Below, in pieces: positions 9,620-19,162 of a stretch of DNA of 64,000 nt. This DNA comes from Prochloraceae cyanobacterium PL24a_bin.78 (GTDB lineage: Bacteria; Cyanobacteriota; Cyanobacteriia; Cyanobacteriales; JANQIW01), in assembly GCA_028281945.1 (NCBI GenBank), contig JANQIW010000172.1:41013-105012 (forward strand). The letters are read 5' to 3'. Each line of letters begins with the position of its first letter. Within the stretch, counting starts at the first letter, position 1. Position numbers and translations under genes: made by a program. Under the pieces are notes generated by a model, which did no database searches, was not told the origin of the DNA, and saw only the letters and a program-made list of their open reading frames with translations.

Positions 9620-9967
9620 TTAACCAATTATCTTATAAAGAATAGAATTAACTAAACTCAAAGCTAAGGAACCAATAAAGGCACTTATTAAACCCCAACG
9701 TAATCTAAATCCTTCTACTAAAGCTGCTGCTAAACCAAAGATAACGGCATTAATTATGAGGGAAAACAAACCAAAAGTAATAAGAGTTAAAGGTAAAGCT
9801 AAAACTTCAAAAACAGGCCTAACTACTGCATTTAAAAGCCCAAAAATAATGGCAGAAATTACAGCTTTGCCAACACTATCAATTTCCACTCCAGTAGGCA
9901 ATTTAGATACGATTAACAAACCAACAGAGGTAACAACCAATGCCATAATTAAACTCATAATATCCAT
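9620..9967 (-). CDS. Small four-helix membrane protein, phage-holin-4 superfamily
   Basis: A 115-residue protein with about four transmembrane segments and the conserved core ISAIIFGLLNAVVRPVFEVLALPLTLITFGLFSLIINA, typical of the mycobacterial-type holin family (COG1950). Most bacterial members are not phage genes and have no established role. It converges on the ABC-2 permease gene, with only 25 bp between the stops. Confidence 0.8.
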   Translation of the reverse strand: MDIMSLIMALVVTSVGLLIVSKLPTGVEIDSVGKAVISAIIFGLLNAVVRPVFEVLALPLTLITFGLFSLIINAVIFGLAAALVEGFRLRWGLISAFIGSLALSLVNSILYKIIG

Positions 9968-10134
9968 AATTTATTCCTCTCTTGTAAAGATTTTTGATAG
10001 TTTAATTTACTTCTATTATACCACAAAATCTAATTTCTTTGTTGCTAATTGTAAAGATAGTTTAAATAGATTTATGGAATTAACTATGAAGTTAAATTTA
10101 GATAACAATATAAAAAAAACTACATTTAAAACTA

Positions 10135-11226
10135 TTAAACATTGAATCTAAATAACATAACATCTCCTTCTTGAACCACATATTCTTTACCTTCCGATCG
10201 CATTAAGCCCTTTTCTTTAGCAACATTCATACTACCTGATGTGACTAAATCGTGATAAGCGATGGTTTCTGCCCGAATAAAACCCCTTTCAAAATCCGTA
10301 TGAATAACGCCTGCTGCCTGAGGTGCTTTCATTCCTGCGGTAATTGTCCAGGCTTTAGTTTCTGTTTCCCCTGTGGTAAAATAAGTACGTAAGCCTAAAA
10401 GTTCATAGGTAGCCTTAATTAGAGATTTCAAACCTCCTTCACTTACCCCAAGAGATTCAAGAAAATCCCCCCTCTCTTCTTCTGGCAATTCGATTAATTC
10501 AGATTCCACTTGGGCCGATACTTTGACAAGTTTAGCCTTTTCAGCAGAGGCAACTTGTTTCACTTGTTTAACCCAATCATTCCCACTAGCTAAATCATCT
10601 TCAGAGACATTAGCGGCATATATCATTAATTTACCACTCAACAAACCTAAATGTTTAACTGATTCTGCTTCTTCTTCTGTTAAATCCAATGCTCTTACCG
10701 ATTTACCTGCATCAAGATTTTTACTTAATTTTTCCAATACTTTTAATTCTTGTTCGTATTCCTTATTTTTTTTAACTTCTTTACGAACTCTTTCTAATCT
10801 TTTTTCGATTTGAGCTAAATCAGATAAGATTAATTCTAAATTAATTACTTCAATATCCCTAACTGGATCAACTGATCCAGAAACGTGAATAATATCATCG
10901 TCATCAAAACAACGAATAACATGAACGATAGCATCTACTTCTCGAATATTAGCTAAAAATTTATTTCCCAATCCTTCACCCTTACTCGCGCCTTTCACCA
11001 AACCAGCAATATCCACAAATTCAATTTGGGTAGGCACAATTTTCTGGGATTTAGAGATTTCTGCCAAGGCAGCCAAACGTTCATCTGGCACAGATACTAC
11101 ACCTACATTAGGTTCAATAGTACAAAAAGGAAAATTAGCGGCCTCCGCCTTAGCATTAGCAACTAGGGCGTTAAATAAGGTAGATTTGCCCACATTTGGT
11201 AATCCGACTATTCCGGCTTTTAGCAT
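10135..11226 (-). CDS. ychF: Redox-regulated ATPase YchF
   Basis: A 363-residue Obg-family P-loop protein of the usual length. G1 is GLPNVGKSTLFNAL at residues 7-20. The G3 region is DIAGLVKGASKGEGLGNKFL. The G4 site has the altered specificity motif (YAANVSEDDL) that makes YchF hydrolyse ATP rather than GTP. The C-terminal TGS domain runs from about 280 to the end (LRTYFTTGETETKAWTITAGMKAPQAAGVIH). It is thought to act at the ribosome and in stress tolerance. It is monocistronic here. Confidence 0.95.
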   Translation of the reverse strand: MLKAGIVGLPNVGKSTLFNALVANAKAEAANFPFCTIEPNVGVVSVPDERLAALAEISKSQKIVPTQIEFVDIAGLVKGASKGEGLGNKFLANIREVDAIVHVIRCFDDDDIIHVSGSVDPVRDIEVINLELILSDLAQIEKRLERVRKEVKKNKEYEQELKVLEKLSKNLDAGKSVRALDLTEEEAESVKHLGLLSGKLMIYAANVSEDDLASGNDWVKQVKQVASAEKAKLVKVSAQVESELIELPEEERGDFLESLGVSEGGLKSLIKATYELLGLRTYFTTGETETKAWTITAGMKAPQAAGVIHTDFERGFIRAETIAYHDLVTSGSMNVAKEKGLMRSEGKEYVVQEGDVMLFRFNV

Positions 11227-11976
11227 GGTTATTAATACACTTCCATTGTTTTTAGAAACAAATATAATATTATATCTTCAAATTAATTACTCTGGTTGAT
11301 TTCATGGAGAATTTTGGCAAATACATACTTTTTCTTTTTTATCAATACAATTTTATATTTCTTTACTAACTGTTATCTTTCCCTCATCTCAATTAGTGAG
11401 ATATACTATTTAATTTGGTTGCCTTAAACTTTTTATGATTTTCTCAAACCATTATCAACACTTAGTTTTAGCTTTTGCGATAAAATTTTAATTAAACCAT
11501 GCCTGAGATTATATATTTTTTAGTATAGCTCATAATTGGTCAAATCTCCCCAAAACCCTAATTTATCAATCAATATTTTCCTCGTAAAGTTTTGTAAAGT
11601 TACCATGATTGATTTAAAAATCTAAAAGAAAAACCTATCACAATTAGTTTTGCTTATATTAATTGACTTTACTTATATTAATTGACTTTACCAAGATAAT
11701 GTACTAAGAAAAATTAACAACCATGGTAGTTATGGAAAAATTCAAGCTGACAACATCTTGTTGTAATGGAAAGATAGATATTCATTGTTAATTAATTCAC
11801 TATTGCCATAGCTTAAGAATCGCCTAAACTCGTATCAATTTAATGGAATGCTTCAGAAGTATTAGATGGAAATTTTTTGCCATGGATAACCTTTTTAACT
11901 GGCAAAATTATTGATTGTCTATCACCACTTTAAGGTAAACTCCTTAATAAATTAAGACCTACAAATATTAATCAAT
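11227..11976. other. Gene-free spacer before malQ
   Basis: 750 bp, AT-rich, with no open frame or RNA gene that I can support. It contains a perfect 19-bp tandem duplication at 11653-11690. Confidence 0.5.
11653..11690. repeat. Perfect 19-bp tandem duplication
   Basis: The unit cttatattaattgacttta occurs twice with no spacer (11653-11671 and 11672-11690). It includes TTGACT, so it could duplicate a promoter or operator half, but no function is shown. Confidence 0.75.
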
Positions 11977-13485
11977 ATGACTTATCAAAGAAAAAGCGGT
12001 ATCTTATTACATCCCACCTCTTTACCTAGTAATTTTGGCATTGGAGACTTAGGAAAACCCGCCTATGAATTTGTGGATTTTCTAAGTAAAAGTGGACAAA
12101 AAATCTGGCAAATATTACCATTAGGGCCTACAGGTTATGAACATTCTCCTTATACCATGAATTTTAGTGCATTTGCTGGCAATCCTTTGATGATTAGTTT
12201 GGAAATGTTAGCAGAAGAAGGGTTATTAAAACCAGATGAATTAATACCTCTTCAAGGAGAAAATATTAATCCCAATCGAGTTAATTTTGATCAAGTTATT
12301 CCCTACAAAACCAAGTATTTAAAACAAGCATATCAAGAATTTAAAAAGTCTTTACTTAACAATATAGAATTCGAGGAATTTGTTGAGAAATATGCTAATT
12401 GGTTAGAGGATTATTGTTTATTTATGGCAATATTTGAAGCTAACAATTACTTGCCTTGGAATCAATGGGAAAAATCTTTGGCTAGAAGAGAAAAAGATGC
12501 TCTTCAAAAACAAAGAGAAGAATTAAAAGAGAGTATTCTCTATCATAAATTTTTACAATATAAATTCTTCCAACAATGGACTAAATTAAGAAAATATACT
12601 AACGAAAAAGACATCCAAATTATTGGGGATGTTTCTATTTATGTTTGTCATAATAGCGCAGAAGTTTGGGGAAATCCAGACATATTTAAACTTAACCCAG
12701 AAACCTTAGAATCAGCATATATAGCAGGGGTGCCTCCGGATTTCTTTAGTGCAACTGGGCAAGTTTGGGGGAATCCTGTTTACAATTGGGAGGTTTTAGA
12801 AAAGACAGAATTTGCATGGTGGATTGAGCGTTTTCGAGCGACTTTAGAGTATGTTGATTTAGTTAGAATTGATCATTTTCGTGGCTTTGAAGCTTATTGG
12901 GAAATACCTGGTGGTGAGGAGACTGCTATTAATGGAAAATGGGTTAAGGCACCGGGGATGGAATTCTTTAAAACTATGGAAACAAAATTGGGTAAGTTAC
13001 CTGTATTAGCGGAAGATTTAGGGATAATAACTCCACCGGTTGAAGAGTTAAGAAATACTTTTGATTTTCCGGGAATGAAAATTTTACAATTTGCTTTTGG
13101 GGATGATTCTAATAATCCTTATTTACCTCATAATTATATTCGCAATTGTTTAGTTTATACTGGCACTCATGATAACGATACTACTATTGGTTGGTGGGAA
13201 AAATCTGATGATAAACAAAAGGAATTTGTTGCTAAATATTTGGGTTATTCTTCTTTTGATGAGGTTAAAGCTATCAATTGGGATTTGATTCGTTTGGCTT
13301 TAAATTCTGTAGCTGAAACTGCTATTCTTCCTCTTCAAGATATACTAGATTTGGATAATAATAGCAGAATGAATGATCCTAGTATTACTCCTGGTAATTG
13401 GCGTTGGCGTTATCAAAGCAATGATTTATTGACTCCAGAATTGGCAGAGAAACTTTTACAATTAACTCGGATTTATAATCGTTAA
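11977..13485 (+). CDS. malQ: 4-alpha-glucanotransferase (amylomaltase)
   Basis: A 502-residue GH77 enzyme that moves alpha-1,4-glucan segments between glycogen-derived maltooligosaccharides in the cytoplasm. The family start RKSGILLHPTSLPSNFGIGDLG is intact. The three catalytic acids are visible: Asp299 (RIDHFRGF, nucleophile), Glu346 (LAEDLG, acid/base) and Asp399 (THDND). Length fits the short bacterial/plant D-enzyme type. A putative sulfotransferase gene follows 79 bp downstream on the same strand, but no functional link is evident. Confidence 0.95.
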   Translation: MTYQRKSGILLHPTSLPSNFGIGDLGKPAYEFVDFLSKSGQKIWQILPLGPTGYEHSPYTMNFSAFAGNPLMISLEMLAEEGLLKPDELIPLQGENINPNRVNFDQVIPYKTKYLKQAYQEFKKSLLNNIEFEEFVEKYANWLEDYCLFMAIFEANNYLPWNQWEKSLARREKDALQKQREELKESILYHKFLQYKFFQQWTKLRKYTNEKDIQIIGDVSIYVCHNSAEVWGNPDIFKLNPETLESAYIAGVPPDFFSATGQVWGNPVYNWEVLEKTEFAWWIERFRATLEYVDLVRIDHFRGFEAYWEIPGGEETAINGKWVKAPGMEFFKTMETKLGKLPVLAEDLGIITPPVEELRNTFDFPGMKILQFAFGDDSNNPYLPHNYIRNCLVYTGTHDNDTTIGWWEKSDDKQKEFVAKYLGYSSFDEVKAINWDLIRLALNSVAETAILPLQDILDLDNNSRMNDPSITPGNWRWRYQSNDLLTPELAEKLLQLTRIYNR

Positions 13486-13564
13486 TTTGGATATTTTGTA
13501 ATAGTAGTTTTTGTTATCATCCTGATTCAATCAAAACGTAAACCTTCTTCAAATTAATCAAAAA

Positions 13565-14239
13565 ATGCCATTATACATTAGTAGCGAAGCTCATCAAAAA
13601 TCTGTCTTAGTAGTTCATATTCCCAAAACCGCAGGGATTGCCATCAGGAAGGGTTTAAATCGCAATCAATATCGAATAACTCCTTTAGTAGGAAAATATT
13701 CATGGCTCAATCTACAACGTAAATTGAAGGGAATTCCACTCCCTGGAATGCACGGAAAAGCTAAGGATTATAAACAAATTCTTGGAGAAAAGAATTGGGA
13801 AAAACTATTTTCTTTTGCTTTTGTTAGAAATCCTTGGGATTTGATGGTATCAAGTTATTTTTATTGGCTTCAAATTGCTAAAACAAAGTCACAAGACAAT
13901 ATTCGACAACAGGCAGAAGAAATTCGTCGTTTGGGTAGTTTTTCTAATTTCATTAAGTCTCCCTACGGCAGTGAAATGATTAATGATGAGTATGGTAATA
14001 TAATGGATTGGATTACCGATGGAGAAGGTCAAGTTATTGTTAAATATGTGGGTAAATTTGAAAATTTAGAAACAGATTGGGAAAATATATGTAAAATTCT
14101 AGATTTAAAAAATACAAATTTAGATCATCTTAACAAAAGCAAGCATTCACATTATCAAGATTACTATGATGAACAAACTAAAAAACTGATTGGAAGTAGA
14201 TTTGAATGGGTAATAGAACATTTCAAATATCAATTTTGA
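13565..14239 (+). CDS. Sulfotransferase-family protein
   Basis: A 224-residue protein with the PAPS 5'-phosphate loop VVHIPKTAGIAIRKGL (residues 18-33) and the 3'-phosphate motif FAFVRNPWDLMVSSYFYW (about 89-106). These are the two diagnostic elements of the sulfotransferase-2 / heparan-sulfate-type family. It probably sulfates a polysaccharide or other surface glycan; the acceptor is unknown. There are no membrane segments. It is unrelated in detail to the other sulfotransferase at 19163, which has the PRSGTTWL loop. Confidence 0.8.
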   Translation: MPLYISSEAHQKSVLVVHIPKTAGIAIRKGLNRNQYRITPLVGKYSWLNLQRKLKGIPLPGMHGKAKDYKQILGEKNWEKLFSFAFVRNPWDLMVSSYFYWLQIAKTKSQDNIRQQAEEIRRLGSFSNFIKSPYGSEMINDEYGNIMDWITDGEGQVIVKYVGKFENLETDWENICKILDLKNTNLDHLNKSKHSHYQDYYDEQTKKLIGSRFEWVIEHFKYQF

Positions 14240-15304
14240 TCTATCTTTAGTTGTGTATTTAAAAACTATCCATACAAATATCTGGGCTTTCACCAGATTC
14301 TTTGCATTTCTCTAATAATGTCAATTTAGTAGATTTTTTCAGCACAAAACTTGGATAAAGTCTAGTAAAATAAGTAAAACTAATGTTTAATAGCTTTTCT
14401 CTTTTAAAATTAAAATCAAACTCTTAACTTAACAAAAGTTAACTATGAAAATAATTATCATTAAGTAACGAGCTTGCTTTATTTCAACCTTTATGATATA
14501 TATTTAAGAGTAAACATCTCAGGCTTGTCACGACTAAAAATTAACATTGTAAGCTACAACTCTCTATTTATAGAGTTTATAGAGAATCAAACCTGTCAAA
14601 AGATAGCAAATTTCAATGCAATGCGTCACCAATTTAGGTAACAGTTAGTAACAAACAATAAATAAACATTAAGTAGTATTGACAAATTAGTAATATTATG
14701 TACTGGGAAAATTTTCTTGATTTGCTATTTTTAGGTTATAAAACAAATAAGAAAAAAGATACTAATATTAAATTACTTTTATTAAAGAAAGCATGATGGA
14801 AGATTCAAAATCTACATTCCAATCAATTTTTATCCAAATTATATCTTATTATCTCGAAAATCTTGATTGAGATATCTAGGTTGGAAGTAGGATAATTTTG
14901 AAAAATATTTATAATATTTATATCAATATCAGATTTACACTAAATTTTAATAGTTTATCTATGTTTTCTATACCTTTAAGAAAGTATTGATTGTTTATAT
15001 TCTAAATTTCTATTTAGAAAAGTCAAAACTTTAGCTTAATTTATATTAAAAAATATCGATTACTTAATATTCCATAGCCAAAAAAAATATTAGCAAAAGT
15101 TAATTAATAACCTCTTGAAATCTTTTATATGGAGAATATGGAGGAATAAAAATCAAGATAATAGTTAAAATTAAGTTAAATTGATCGAGTAATAATTATC
15201 TATAAAGAGGACAAAAAAGAGAATATAGCTGAGCAAATTTGATATTACATAGATCTTCTTGCTGATTGCATCGATCTTTTTCATTATTTACTTTTTACTT
15301 AAAA
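14240..15304. other. One-kilobase gene-free region
   Basis: No protein gene is supported. The left part holds a Fur-box-like sequence with promoter hexamers (14447-14502) and a short hairpin (14558-14577), described separately. The right part, 14700-15304, is plain AT-rich DNA in which I see nothing. Confidence 0.5.
14447..14502 (+). promoter_or_regulatory. Fur-box-like site with promoter, possible small RNA
   Basis: gaaaataattatcattaag (14447-14465) matches 14 of 19 positions of the classical Fur-box palindrome. Right after it are TTGCTT (14474-14479) and TATATA (14497-14502) with an ideal 17-bp spacer, predicting a start near 14509. No open frame follows. A hairpin AACTCT/AGAGTT lies at 14558-14577, but it lacks a clear T-run. 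The transcript, if real, would be a short iron-regulated RNA; this is inference. Confidence 0.35.
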
Positions 15305-16774
15305 ATGAATTATCCATCTCAAAAACAGACACCAATAGTAGAAGCCTTAAAAAAAAGTGCCATAAATAAGAATGCACCCTTTTACACACCAGGGCATAAA
15401 AAAGGGCAAGGAATATCTCAAATATTAGAAAACTTCTTAGGAAAATCAGTATTCAAAGCCGACTTACCAGAATTACCAGAATTAGATAATCTATATGCAC
15501 CAACAGGAATAATTCAACAAGCCCAACAACTAGCATCTCTAGCATTTGGCGCAGAAAAAACATGGTTTTTAGTCAATGGCTCAACTTGTGGAATAATTGC
15601 CGCCATTCTAGCCACTTGTAACCCCGGAGAAAAAATTATTCTCCCTAGAAATATACATATCTCCGCCATATCAGGATTGATCTTATCAGGAGCCATACCC
15701 ATATTTATCAACCCCGAATATAACCAAGAGTTGGATATAGTAGGCAGCATTACCCCAGAAACCCTAGAAAAAACCTTAAAAAACCATCCAGATACCAAAG
15801 CCGTGATGATAGTCTACCCAACCTATCAAGGCATATGTGGAGATATTCAAGCCATAGCAAACATTACCCATCAATACAATATTCCTCTCTTAGTAGACGA
15901 AGCACATGGAGGGCATTTCCACTTTCATCCAGACTTACCAAAAGCCGCCTTAGCAGCAGATGCAGATTTAACTATACAATCCACCCACAAAGTATTAGGT
16001 GCCATTACTCAAGCTTCCATGCTTCACCTACAAGGAAAGAGAATCTCACCTCAAAGGATCGATCGAGCAATACAATTAGTCCAATCTACCAGCCCAAATT
16101 ATTTACTCCTAGCCTCGTTAGATGCCGCCAGACAACAAATGGCAACCCAAGGGCAAGAATTATTAACCCACACCTTACAATTAGCATCTGATGCCAGAGA
16201 AGGAATCTCTTCTATTCCCCAAATCGATACCATTGAATTAGATAATCTCCAACTTCCAAAGCATAAACTCGATCGTACAAGGTTAACTATCAACCTGAAT
16301 AAACTAGGTATCGATGGTTTTCTCGCCGACGAAATCCTACACCAACAACTAGGAGTAACGGCAGAATTACCCTTGCAGCAAAACCTCAGCTTTATCATAT
16401 CCATTGGCAACACCAAAACAGATATAGAAAAACTCATAATTGCCCTAAATACCCTAGCAAAAGAGCATTATCAAACCCATTCCACCATCAAATCATTATC
16501 AGTATCATCTCCTCTGAAATTACCGCCAAGCAAGATTTCCCTATCCCCCAGGGAAGCATATTTTGCCCCGTCAAAAAATGTATCAATTGCCATAGCAAAG
16601 GGTAAAATAAGTGCAGAGACTATTTGCCCTTATCCACCAGGTATACCTGTGTTGATGCTGGGAGAAACCATTTCTACTGAAGCTATCGACTATCTCCAAC
16701 AAACCCTTCTCAAAGGGGGAATAATTACAGGTTGTAGCGATTCAACCCTTCAAACTTTAAAAATAATCATTTAA
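15305..16774 (+). CDS. Orn/Lys/Arg decarboxylase family protein (PLP)
   Basis: A fold-type I PLP decarboxylase, 489 residues from the ATG at 15305. An in-frame TTG at 15266 would add 13 residues unlike the family. The N-terminal landmark FYTPGHKKGQG and the PLP-lysine motif QSTHKVLGAITQASML are clear, as is DEAHGGHFHF, which holds the cofactor-ring Asp. It is the compact cyanobacterial form without the response-regulator wing domain of the E. coli inducible enzymes. It should decarboxylate a basic amino acid (lysine, ornithine or arginine), giving a polyamine precursor; the exact substrate cannot be read from sequence. cbiT starts 11 bp downstream. Confidence 0.87.
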   Translation: MNYPSQKQTPIVEALKKSAINKNAPFYTPGHKKGQGISQILENFLGKSVFKADLPELPELDNLYAPTGIIQQAQQLASLAFGAEKTWFLVNGSTCGIIAAILATCNPGEKIILPRNIHISAISGLILSGAIPIFINPEYNQELDIVGSITPETLEKTLKNHPDTKAVMIVYPTYQGICGDIQAIANITHQYNIPLLVDEAHGGHFHFHPDLPKAALAADADLTIQSTHKVLGAITQASMLHLQGKRISPQRIDRAIQLVQSTSPNYLLLASLDAARQQMATQGQELLTHTLQLASDAREGISSIPQIDTIELDNLQLPKHKLDRTRLTINLNKLGIDGFLADEILHQQLGVTAELPLQQNLSFIISIGNTKTDIEKLIIALNTLAKEHYQTHSTIKSLSVSSPLKLPPSKISLSPREAYFAPSKNVSIAIAKGKISAETICPYPPGIPVLMLGETISTEAIDYLQQTLLKGGIITGCSDSTLQTLKIII

Positions 16775-16785
16775 TATATAAATAT

Positions 16786-17376
16786 ATGCTTTGGCCTTAT
16801 AAAACCCCTGGTATCCCAGATAATTTATTTGAAACCCTTCCTGGTATTCCCCTTAGCAAAAGAGAAGTAAGACTTCTATTGATTTCTGCTTTAAAATTTC
16901 CAGAAAACTCAGTATTATGGGATATCGGCGCAGGCACTGGTACAATACCAGTAGAAATAGGATTACTCTGCCCTAATAGTAAAATTATTGCCATCGAAAG
17001 AGATGAGGATGTGGCAAATTTAATTCTGCGTAACTGTCAAAAATTTGGTGTCAATAATGTAGAAATCAAACTAGGCAAAGCACCAGAATGCCTTAAAGAA
17101 ATTCAAGAATTACCTCATAGAATCTGTCTTGAAGGAGGAAGGCCTATTAAAGAAATTTTGAAAGAAGTTTGGCAATATCTTAATCATGATGGAAGAATTG
17201 TTGCAACTGCAAGCTCTTTACAAAATCTTTACACTATTTCTGAAGGATTAGCAGAATTACAAGCTCGTAATATCGAAGTAGTTCAATCTGCTACCAATCG
17301 TTTAGAAACCAGAGGCATAAATCAAACCTTTGCTGCAGTGGATCCAATTTTTATTCTTAGTGGGGAGAAATTCTAG
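16786..17376 (+). CDS. cbiT: Precorrin-6Y C5,15-methyltransferase subunit CbiT
   Basis: A 196-residue class I methyltransferase. It begins with the CbiT hallmark PGIPLSKREVRLLLISAL and has the SAM motif LWDIGAGTGTIPVEIGLL and the acidic IAIERDED. CbiT methylates C15 and decarboxylates precorrin-8W in cobalamin ring synthesis. In many bacteria it is fused to CbiE as CobL; here it is the stand-alone subunit. It lies 11 bp after the decarboxylase gene and is probably co-transcribed with it. No other cobalamin gene or B12 riboswitch is seen nearby. Confidence 0.88.
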   Translation: MLWPYKTPGIPDNLFETLPGIPLSKREVRLLLISALKFPENSVLWDIGAGTGTIPVEIGLLCPNSKIIAIERDEDVANLILRNCQKFGVNNVEIKLGKAPECLKEIQELPHRICLEGGRPIKEILKEVWQYLNHDGRIVATASSLQNLYTISEGLAELQARNIEVVQSATNRLETRGINQTFAAVDPIFILSGEKF

Positions 17377-17461
17377 TATCAAGCCAACAAAGAAAATATT
17401 CTTTACACAAAAACAAGTTAATTTACAATTTGCACAAATACAAAGGCAAATCAAAGGGTTT

Positions 17462-17602
17462 ATATCAATTTTCTAAAACTGTGATAGAGTTAAAGCTATC
17501 GAAAACCTACTGACTCTCAACGTAAAACCTATCTCCCTTGTCTCCCTTGTCTTCTTTGTCTCTCCATCACCAACGATGTCATACTAATGGATAAAATGAT
17601 AT
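17462..17602 (+). repeat. Dispersed MITE-like repeat (B), cttgt subtype
   Basis: It starts atatcaattttctaaaa and ends aaaatgatat. The conserved tgatagagttaaa block is followed by a minisatellite of tctcccttgt-type units. It occupies most of the 367-bp gap between cbiT and cdsA. One of the clean copies of this family (141 bp). Confidence 0.75.
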
Positions 17603-17743
17603 TACCCCCTTCAGGTAAGTTTTTTGAAGTCAAATTTTCTAAATCATCAATTGTCAATTATCACATCTATTACGGTAGTTTGTCTTAATGTAAATGCTAC
17701 AATTAATCTAATCATAACTATTTCTTAAATTTAAAATAAAGCT

Positions 17744-18661
17744 ATGCAAGAATCAATATTAACTCAAAAAGGCAATGCCATGCCCTGGGCGCGTATCGGT
17801 AGCGCAATAGTAGCCATCGCCTTAGCTTTAGGCATGATTATTTTAGGGGGATGGTATTTCACTTTATGTTTTCAAGTAATTGTTTTTTTAGGACAATTAG
17901 AGTATTTTAACTTAGTTAGGGCAAAAGGAATCGCCCCAGCGGCAAAAACCACCCTCTTTGTTTCTCAATTATTGTTACTTAGTGCGGCATTTATTCCTTC
18001 TTTAACTGATGCTGTTTTTTGTTTGGCAGGTGCTTTTATCTGTTTTTATCTACTGTTTCAGCCAAAATTAGCAACCATTGCTGATATCTCAACTTCAATT
18101 TTAGGCTTATTTTATATTGGTTATTTACCTAGCTACTGGATTAAATTAAGAGTAGCTTTAGATACTACTTCCCAAAATATTGGTAATACTTTACCATTTA
18201 ATGGTTATTGGCCTCAATCTTGGGCTAATCCTAATAATTTTCCAGATGCTTTGAAGGTGACTTTTTTAGCAATGGCTTGCATTTGGGCGGCAGATATAGG
18301 CGCTTATATTATGGGTAAATATTTTGGGCGCACTAAATTATCCCAAATTAGCCCGAAAAAAACTGTCGAAGGTGCTATTTTTGGTTTGATTGGTAGCGTA
18401 ATTATAGCTGAATTGGGGGCTTCTTATTTACATTGGCCAAGTTGGCCTATCGCTGGTATGATATTAGGATTACTTATTGGAATTGTTAGTTTATTGGGAG
18501 ATTTAACTGAGTCTTTGATAAAAAGGGATGCTGGTGTGAAAGATTCTGGAAAACTTATTCCAGGGCATGGTGGAATTCTCGATCGAACGGATAGTTATGT
18601 TTTTACTGCACCTTTAGTTTATTATTTTGTCACTTTATTTTTACCTTTATTACCAGGATAA
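17744..18661 (+). CDS. cdsA: Phosphatidate cytidylyltransferase
   Basis: A 305-residue integral membrane enzyme that makes CDP-diacylglycerol from phosphatidic acid and CTP, the branch point to phosphatidylglycerol. The C-terminal family signature is complete: SLIKRDAGVKDSGKLIPGHGGILDRTDS, with the Lys-Asp and the Asp-Arg-x-Asp metal site. The preceding GRTKLSQISPKKTVEG is the conserved cytoplasmic loop. About eight hydrophobic helices are seen. Length is slightly above the bacterial norm because of an N-terminal extension. Confidence 0.95.
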   Translation: MQESILTQKGNAMPWARIGSAIVAIALALGMIILGGWYFTLCFQVIVFLGQLEYFNLVRAKGIAPAAKTTLFVSQLLLLSAAFIPSLTDAVFCLAGAFICFYLLFQPKLATIADISTSILGLFYIGYLPSYWIKLRVALDTTSQNIGNTLPFNGYWPQSWANPNNFPDALKVTFLAMACIWAADIGAYIMGKYFGRTKLSQISPKKTVEGAIFGLIGSVIIAELGASYLHWPSWPIAGMILGLLIGIVSLLGDLTESLIKRDAGVKDSGKLIPGHGGILDRTDSYVFTAPLVYYFVTLFLPLLPG

Positions 18662-18786
18662 ATTTTGTCAATTAATAAAATTAAGATTGCAATAAGTCAA
18701 ATTTATATATCGATAAATAAATTTTTAACTTTAAAAATATCTAAATTTGCTTTTACTTCTGTCACTTATTTTTGATAAAACTACTT

Positions 18787-18964
18787 ATATCAATTTTCTA
18801 AAGTTGTGGAAGACTTCTTTCTTTTTGATTTAATAAAGTTTTTGAATTCTATACAACCTAGATCTTTCTCAACCTTTTGTAAAAATAATATTATACCAAT
18901 TTTCGCACAAGGTAAGGAATAGAGCAAAAGAAGTTAATTCTAAAATAATCTTCTTAAATTTATT
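18787..18964 (+). repeat. Fragments of the dispersed repeat (C, D)
   Basis: Two left ends lie in tandem: atatcaattttctaaagt at 18787 and ataccaattttc at 18893. Neither has a full body or right end before copy E begins at 18965. This looks like repeated insertion or decay at one site. Confidence 0.5.
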
Positions 18965-19151
18965 ATCTCAATTTTCTAAAATAATGATATAATTAAAAAA
19001 TCTCAAATCTAGGATAATTAACCAAAATTTATTCCCCCATTCTCCCATTCTCCACGAAGATGTATATCACTATTAAAGAAAAACGATATTCTCTTCCACC
19101 TCCTTCACTGTCTTTAATCTCCATGTCTATCAAAATTAAAAAAAATGATAT
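18965..19151 (+). repeat. Dispersed MITE-like repeat (E) plus an extra right half
   Basis: A full copy runs from atctcaattttctaaaataatg (18965) to aaaaacgatat (19089), with the cccattctc minisatellite. It is directly followed by a second right half ending in aaaatgatat at 19151. The end lies only 11 bp before the start codon of the sulfotransferase gene, so the element must supply or displace that gene's leader. Confidence 0.75.
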
Positions 19152-19162
19152 TATAATGTCTT

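Noticed and set aside
9756..10145. 129-codon plus-strand frame opposite the holin-like gene
   Set aside because: It is antisense to a clear conserved gene, and its sequence is low-complexity Lys/Thr/Ile.
15514..16437. Several antisense and alternate-frame open frames across the decarboxylase gene
   Set aside because: They are shadows of a strongly conserved coding frame, without ribosome sites or family matches.
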